Positions 60,178-64,000 of a stretch of DNA of 64,000 nt are shown in pieces. The notes below the pieces were generated by a model, which made no database searches, was not told the origin of the DNA, and saw only the letters and a list, made by a program, of their open reading frames with translations. Source of the DNA: JBBRRP01 sp038251425 (lineage in GTDB: Bacteria > Myxococcota_A > Polyangia > Polyangiales > Polyangiaceae); contig JBBSBI010000005.1 of NCBI GenBank assembly GCA_038251425.1, forward strand, positions 1 through 64,000. The letters are read 5' to 3'. Positions within the stretch are counted from its first letter, which is position 1. Each line of letters starts with the position of its first letter. Made by a program: the position numbers and the translations under genes.

Positions 60178-61038
60178 ATGTCTCGCGTGCTAGTGACTGC
60201 AGCCCTTGGAAACGTCGGAAGTGAGGTCGCGCGCGAATGCACAGAGCGCGGGTTGACGGTTCGGGCGGCTGGGCTCTCAGAGGCTGAATTAAAGGCCGGT
60301 TTCCCTGCACTCGAATCAGTTCGATTCGATTTTCTCGATCGCGCAACTTGGGCCGGGGCGCTCGCGGGTTGCGACTTGGTCTTCTTGCTGCGGCCGCCAC
60401 CACTCGGTGACATGGACGCGACACTCAACCCGTTCGTGGATGCGGCGTACGCCGCTGGCACTCGACACATCGTGTTTCTGTCAGTGCTCGGCGCGGACCG
60501 AATGAAGTGGGTTCCACACCACAAGGTCGAGCTTCATCTTGCTTCGACGGGAAAGGATTGGACGGTGCTCCGGCCAGGCTTCTTCGCGCAGAACCTGAAG
60601 GACGCCTATCGACGCGACATCGTCGAAGACGCGCGCCTCTACGTCCCCGCAGCGGATGGTCGGGTGGCATTCCTCGACGTCCGTGACGCGGCGGAGATCG
60701 CGTCCCTCATCTTCCTGGAGCCGAACGCCTATCGACAGAAGGCGCTCACCTTAACCGGGCCAGAGGCCATCACGTTCGCGCGTGTTGCTGAGCTGCTTTC
60801 GAGCACACTCGGCAAAACCATCCGCTACGAGCCGGCCAGCGTACTGGGCTACATTTGGCACCTTTACAGCAAACGCAAGCAGTCCTTGATGCAGGTGATC
60901 GTGCAGACCGTCCTGCACGTTGGCCTCCGACGCGGTGACGCGGAGGCCGTCGAGGCGACCGTTGAGAACCTGCTGGGACGACCAGCGCGCGCGGTGGCTG
61001 ACTACGTCACCCACGACGCCGAGATTTGGCGGTCCTGA
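60178..61038 (+). CDS. NmrA-like NAD(P)-binding protein
   Basis: 286 residues from ATG 60178; the earlier open start at 60076 overlaps the kinase start region. An atypical short-chain reductase fold: VLVTAALGNVGSEVARECTE (the glycine-rich motif is GxxxxG, as in NmrA and related sensors), then DLVFLLRPPPLGDMD, VFLSVLGADRMKWVPHHKVE and TVLRPGFFAQNLKDAYR. Family members act as redox sensors or as isoflavone-reductase-type oxidoreductases. The active-site Tyr-x3-Lys of classical SDRs is absent. The DUF2127-like gene follows 21 bp later. Confidence 0.82.
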   Translation: MSRVLVTAALGNVGSEVARECTERGLTVRAAGLSEAELKAGFPALESVRFDFLDRATWAGALAGCDLVFLLRPPPLGDMDATLNPFVDAAYAAGTRHIVFLSVLGADRMKWVPHHKVELHLASTGKDWTVLRPGFFAQNLKDAYRRDIVEDARLYVPAADGRVAFLDVRDAAEIASLIFLEPNAYRQKALTLTGPEAITFARVAELLSSTLGKTIRYEPASVLGYIWHLYSKRKQSLMQVIVQTVLHVGLRRGDAEAVEATVENLLGRPARAVADYVTHDAEIWRS

Positions 61039-61059
61039 AGAGCAAACAGAACTCTGACC

Positions 61060-61311
61060 GTGGCCTTGCGGTCATCGCTGGTTGCCTTAGCACTCGGCTG
61101 CGATGGGGTTTTTACTATCGTTGAAGGTTGGGCGCTCCGACGTGGGCACGCCTGGGGCCACTGGCTCGTGGTGGCTGCAACGTCTTCACTTTTGCCTTTC
61201 GAAATCCTCGCCTTGATCCACAAGGTCCGTTGGGGCCGTGTGGTCATTTTGGTAGTTAACCTGTGTATTTTAGGTTACCTAGTATGGCGGCGCTTGAGGT
61301 CCCGAATCTAG
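61060..61311 (+). CDS. DUF2127 membrane protein, short form
   Basis: 83 residues from GTG 61060. Two to three hydrophobic segments and the C-terminal part of the DUF2127 signature: GVFTIVEGWALRRGHAWGHW, then LVVAATSSLLPFEILALIHK and WGRVVILVVNLCILGYLVWR. Usual members have about 150 residues with one more N-terminal helix pair, so this looks like a shortened copy. It overlaps the convergent sensor gene by 33 bp at the 3' end. Function unknown. Confidence 0.6.
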   Translation: MALRSSLVALALGCDGVFTIVEGWALRRGHAWGHWLVVAATSSLLPFEILALIHKVRWGRVVILVVNLCILGYLVWRRLRSRI

Positions 61312-62439
61312 CACCCTTGGAAGGCGCACACAGAAGGTGGTGCCAGGGTCCGCCGCCTCAACCCAAATGCTTCCGCCATGCGCTTCAATAGCAAGCTTAC
61401 AAAACGTCAGCCCCAGGCCGCGACCGAGGCGTGAAACAGTGCGGTAACCCGCATCGACTTGCACAAACTGTTCAAAGATCCGCTCGCGCATCTCAGGCGA
61501 AATACCAGGGCCCCTATCGGCGACGCGGATTTCGATGGCATTCTCGCGTTCAATCGCGGCAATGCGAATTTCACTCTTTGCAGGCGCATGCCTGAGCGCG
61601 TTGTCGAGCAGGTTTTCGAGCACGCGCCGCAGGAGATCTTCGTCGGCTAAAACCACTCCGACGTCGATCGCACGCCCGAGGGTGACACCAGCGCTTCTGG
61701 CCTTGAGATCGTGGGTGTCCAAGAGGTCTGCGACCAGCGCATCGAGATCAACATCGAAAACCCGAGGCGTCAATTCTCCTTGTTCGCTCTTGCTGATATC
61801 CAGCAAGTTCAGAACGAGGCGCATCAGCGAACGCACTTCGTCCCGGATGCGCTGCACAGAATCTCGGGCGCACGCCGGTAACTCCGGATTCCGAAGTAAC
61901 AGCTGTGCGTGAAGGTCCATCGAGTTCACCGGGTTCTTCAGATCGTGCACCACAAACGCGCTCAAGCGCTCCTTTTGAAGCTGCAGACGCATCAGATCAT
62001 CGCGCTGACGACGCACGATCTCATAGTGCTCGCGAAGTTCAGCGCTCATTCGTTTCAGCTTGAGCGCAGCTTGAATGCGGAGCACAAGCTCGGTCGGGCG
62101 TATCGGCTTGGTGACAAACTCATCGGCCCCGGCCCGGAGGGCTCGATCAAACGTGTCCACATCGCGTGAGGCCGTGAGAAACACCACTGGCGTCTCCGGA
62201 CCGCCCGGTAAGCTTCGGATCCGCGCGCACACCACAAAGCCGTCGGGACCCGGTGGCATGCGCGCGTCCAAGAGTACGCAATCAGGCTTCTCCGCCTCGA
62301 AGACACGGATCCCCTCCTCGCCGTTGGCGGCCAAGCACACGAGGTAACCTTCGCCTTCAAGCGTTGCCCGCGCTAACGCCAGGTTCTCGGGATTGTCATC
62401 CACGACGAGGATCTTTGGACTGACTTGAACCTTATCCAT
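61279..62439 (-). CDS. Receiver-histidine kinase hybrid
   Basis: 386 residues from ATG 62439, behind an AGGCAGG ribosome site and overlapping the upstream gene by 8 bp. An N-terminal receiver (about 8-120): ILVVDDNPENLALARATLEG, CVLLDARMPPGPDG (phospho-acceptor Asp), FVTKPIRPTEL. Then a dimerisation helix with the His box FVVHDLKNPVNSMDLHAQ and a HATPase domain: LENLLDNALRHAP (N box), VADRGPGISPEMRERIFEQF (G1/F) and GRGLGLTFCKLAIEAHGG (G2). No membrane segment is present. Response regulator at the front and kinase at the back suggests input by phosphotransfer from another kinase. Confidence 0.9.
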   Translation of the reverse strand: MDKVQVSPKILVVDDNPENLALARATLEGEGYLVCLAANGEEGIRVFEAEKPDCVLLDARMPPGPDGFVVCARIRSLPGGPETPVVFLTASRDVDTFDRALRAGADEFVTKPIRPTELVLRIQAALKLKRMSAELREHYEIVRRQRDDLMRLQLQKERLSAFVVHDLKNPVNSMDLHAQLLLRNPELPACARDSVQRIRDEVRSLMRLVLNLLDISKSEQGELTPRVFDVDLDALVADLLDTHDLKARSAGVTLGRAIDVGVVLADEDLLRRVLENLLDNALRHAPAKSEIRIAAIERENAIEIRVADRGPGISPEMRERIFEQFVQVDAGYRTVSRLGRGLGLTFCKLAIEAHGGSIWVEAADPGTTFCVRLPRVLDSGPQAPPY

Positions 62440-64000
62440 GATCCTGCCTGCCATCCGGATCCCCGAGCGTCACTAGAACCTGGTGTTGCGCGCCATCGTC
62501 GCAAAGCTTGAGGAGATTTCCAGGCACCAAGCCCCCATCCACTTCGAATCGAACCACGCCGCGACACACGCCATTGGGGTTCTCTACGCTGATATGATAC
62601 GTCGCCCGCTTGTGCCGATACGTCGCCTCAAAACGCGGCCAATCTGATGGAATACAGGGGTCGATCTGGAGTTGCCCCAACACGAGCCGCAAGCCCAAAA
62701 TGTGGCTAATTGTGATGGTATACATCCAGCCTGCGGCGCCCGTATACCAAGTCCATCCACCACGCCCCATGTGTTGCGGTGACGCGTAGACATCGGCCGC
62801 CACGACATACGGCTCCACTTGGTAGGTGCGAACTTTCCCTGCGCCATCACCATGGGAAACGGGATTCAGCATTGTCATTAACCGATGCGCACGATCGCCT
62901 TCTCCGCTCATGCAAAGCGCGAGTACGGTCCATAAGACGCCGTGGGTATATTGGCCGCCATTCTCGCGCACGCCAGGAGGATACGCGCTAATATAACCTG
63001 GATCGGGGTTTGAGAGGTCAAAGGGCGGTGTGAGCAAGCACATCAGCATCTGCTCTTTTCGGATCAGGTGCGTTTCAGCTGCCTGGAGCGCGCGCTCGGC
63101 GCGAGCGGGATCTCCGATGCCAGCGATGATCGCCCACGATTGCGCAATCGCATCAATGGTGCACTCGGTTGCAGTGTGCGTTCCTAGCGGTGTGCCGTCG
63201 TCGAAGAAGGCTCGCCGGTACCATTCTCCATCCCAAGCGTGCTCGTCCACCACATGCGTCAAGTGCTTGAGCTGGCTCTCACAGAGCGCCACCGTGTCCG
63301 TGTCGCCGCGTAGTTGTGCCAAGCGCACGAATTTCTGTAGCGTCGCCGCGAGAAACCAGGCCAGCCAAACGCTCTCCCCTTGGCCACCGGTCCCAACGCG
63401 ATTCATCCCGTCGTTCCAATCTCCAGCGCGAATGGTGGGGAGTCCGTGGGGACCCTGCGTACTGCCAACCGCCATTGCCCGCAGGCAGTGCTCGTAGAGA
63501 GAGAAATGGTCGAGAGATGGTGGTGGACATCCGAAAAGATCCTCTTCACCCGGTTTCAAGCTTCGCTCTTCGAGAAACGGAAGAGCTTCGTCCAATACAG
63601 AAAGATCGCCAGTCGCCAGCACATATTCTGCGGCAACGTATGGCAACCACAGCATATCGTCCGAGCAATTCGAACGAATCCCCTCTCCTGTTTCTGGGTG
63701 CCACCAGTGCTGGACATCGCCCGCTGTAAATTGGCGCTTCGCGGCCCGTAGCAAATGCTCGCGTGTGAACTCCGGTCGACAATGCAAGAAGGCCAAGGCA
63801 TCTTGAAGCTGGTCACGAAAGCCGAATGCCCCGCTTGACTGGTAAAAGGCCGCCCTACCCCAGAACCGACAGCTGAGGGTCTGGTAGAGCAGAAAGCGAT
63901 TGGTCATCAAGTCGAGTGCTGGGTCAGGTGTCTTGATGCAAATATTCCCCAGCACCTCATCCCAAAGCTCGTTGACGCTCTCGAACGCTGCCTGCACTTT
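62432..64000 (-). CDS. GH94 / cyclic beta-1,2-glucan synthase-like protein, C-terminal part
   Basis: The reading frame enters from the right edge, so about 522 C-terminal codons are visible. It matches the GH94 phosphorylase domain (alpha/alpha-barrel) at the end of NdvB/ChvB-type glucan synthases and of cellobiose phosphorylase-like enzymes: YQSSGAFGFRDQLQDALAFL, GIRSNCSDDMLWLPYVAAEY, IRAGDWNDGMNRVGTGGQGE with the catalytic Asp, YPPGVRENGGQYTHGVLWTV and GWMYTITISHILGLR. Whether the rest of the synthase exists cannot be seen. The stop overlaps the receiver-kinase start, so the two are co-transcribed. Confidence 0.88.
   Translation of the reverse strand, partial: KVQAAFESVNELWDEVLGNICIKTPDPALDLMTNRFLLYQTLSCRFWGRAAFYQSSGAFGFRDQLQDALAFLHCRPEFTREHLLRAAKRQFTAGDVQHWWHPETGEGIRSNCSDDMLWLPYVAAEYVLATGDLSVLDEALPFLEERSLKPGEEDLFGCPPPSLDHFSLYEHCLRAMAVGSTQGPHGLPTIRAGDWNDGMNRVGTGGQGESVWLAWFLAATLQKFVRLAQLRGDTDTVALCESQLKHLTHVVDEHAWDGEWYRRAFFDDGTPLGTHTATECTIDAIAQSWAIIAGIGDPARAERALQAAETHLIRKEQMLMCLLTPPFDLSNPDPGYISAYPPGVRENGGQYTHGVLWTVLALCMSGEGDRAHRLMTMLNPVSHGDGAGKVRTYQVEPYVVAADVYASPQHMGRGGWTWYTGAAGWMYTITISHILGLRLVLGQLQIDPCIPSDWPRFEATYRHKRATYHISVENPNGVCRGVVRFEVDGGLVPGNLLKLCDDGAQHQVLVTLGDPDGRQDHG

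Overview
The window looks like a chromosomal segment of a myxobacterium-like organism (Myxococcota, probably on the Polyangia side). The taxonomic evidence is a MYXO-CTERM-like tail on a MopE-repeat protein, a Tat-exported DUF1552 protein next to a DUF1592/1588-type haem lipoprotein, several lipoproteins with long Gly/Ser-rich linkers, Ser/Thr kinases including a kinase-receiver fusion, and a small conserved CxxC protein. The base composition looks lower in GC than in classical myxobacteria (judged by eye only). I found no rRNA, tRNA, CRISPR array or intact insertion sequence.

Layout: 0-2.6 kb holds a divergent ilvY/ilvC unit of gammaproteobacterial style. 2.5-12.9 kb holds envelope and secreted proteins (OmpA-like lipoprotein, FHA membrane protein, MopE protein, DUF1552/DUF1592 pair), a methyltransferase and TrmO. 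12.9-14 kb is a small graveyard of gene remnants (aconitase, YceI-like lipoprotein). 14-25.9 kb is the most interesting region: two paralogous ECF sigma genes bracket an eight-gene operon for arsenosugar-type chemistry. Its genes are an ArsS-like radical SAM enzyme, an MTA-phosphorylase homologue, a TVP38 membrane protein, two MerA-like flavoproteins, a fused DUF2064 + GT2 glycosyltransferase, an NDH-2-like flavoprotein and a PF10091 glucoamylase-like hydrolase. No ArsM, ArsR or ArsC lies in the window.

26-37.4 kb holds housekeeping and degradative genes: an SSL2-type helicase with a methyltransferase, a run of BNR lipoprotein, M29-like protein, GH29 fucosidase and DUF3516-type Ski2 helicase, then a MurG-like glycosyltransferase. 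37.4-41.5 kb holds a lemA-TPM-TPM operon, a VOC protein with a histone-H1-like tail, and a decayed GH2 mannosidase back to back with it. 41.6-53 kb holds a cold-shock protein, a UPF1/IGHMBP2-like helicase, a fatty acid desaturase, a GST/MFS unit, a quinol nitric oxide reductase and an AI-2E-family permease. 53.3-64 kb holds a short MurE-like ligase without the usual first domain, a sigma-54-type promoter in front of a Cys-rich lipoprotein, two Ser/Thr kinases (one with Arg in place of the ATP-binding Lys), a C-type-lectin lipoprotein, an NmrA-like protein, a receiver-histidine kinase hybrid and the C-terminal part of a GH94/cyclic glucan synthase-like protein cut by the window edge.

Coordinates use the start codon I judge best. 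Several annotated starts are internal to longer open frames, and the reason is given in each entry.
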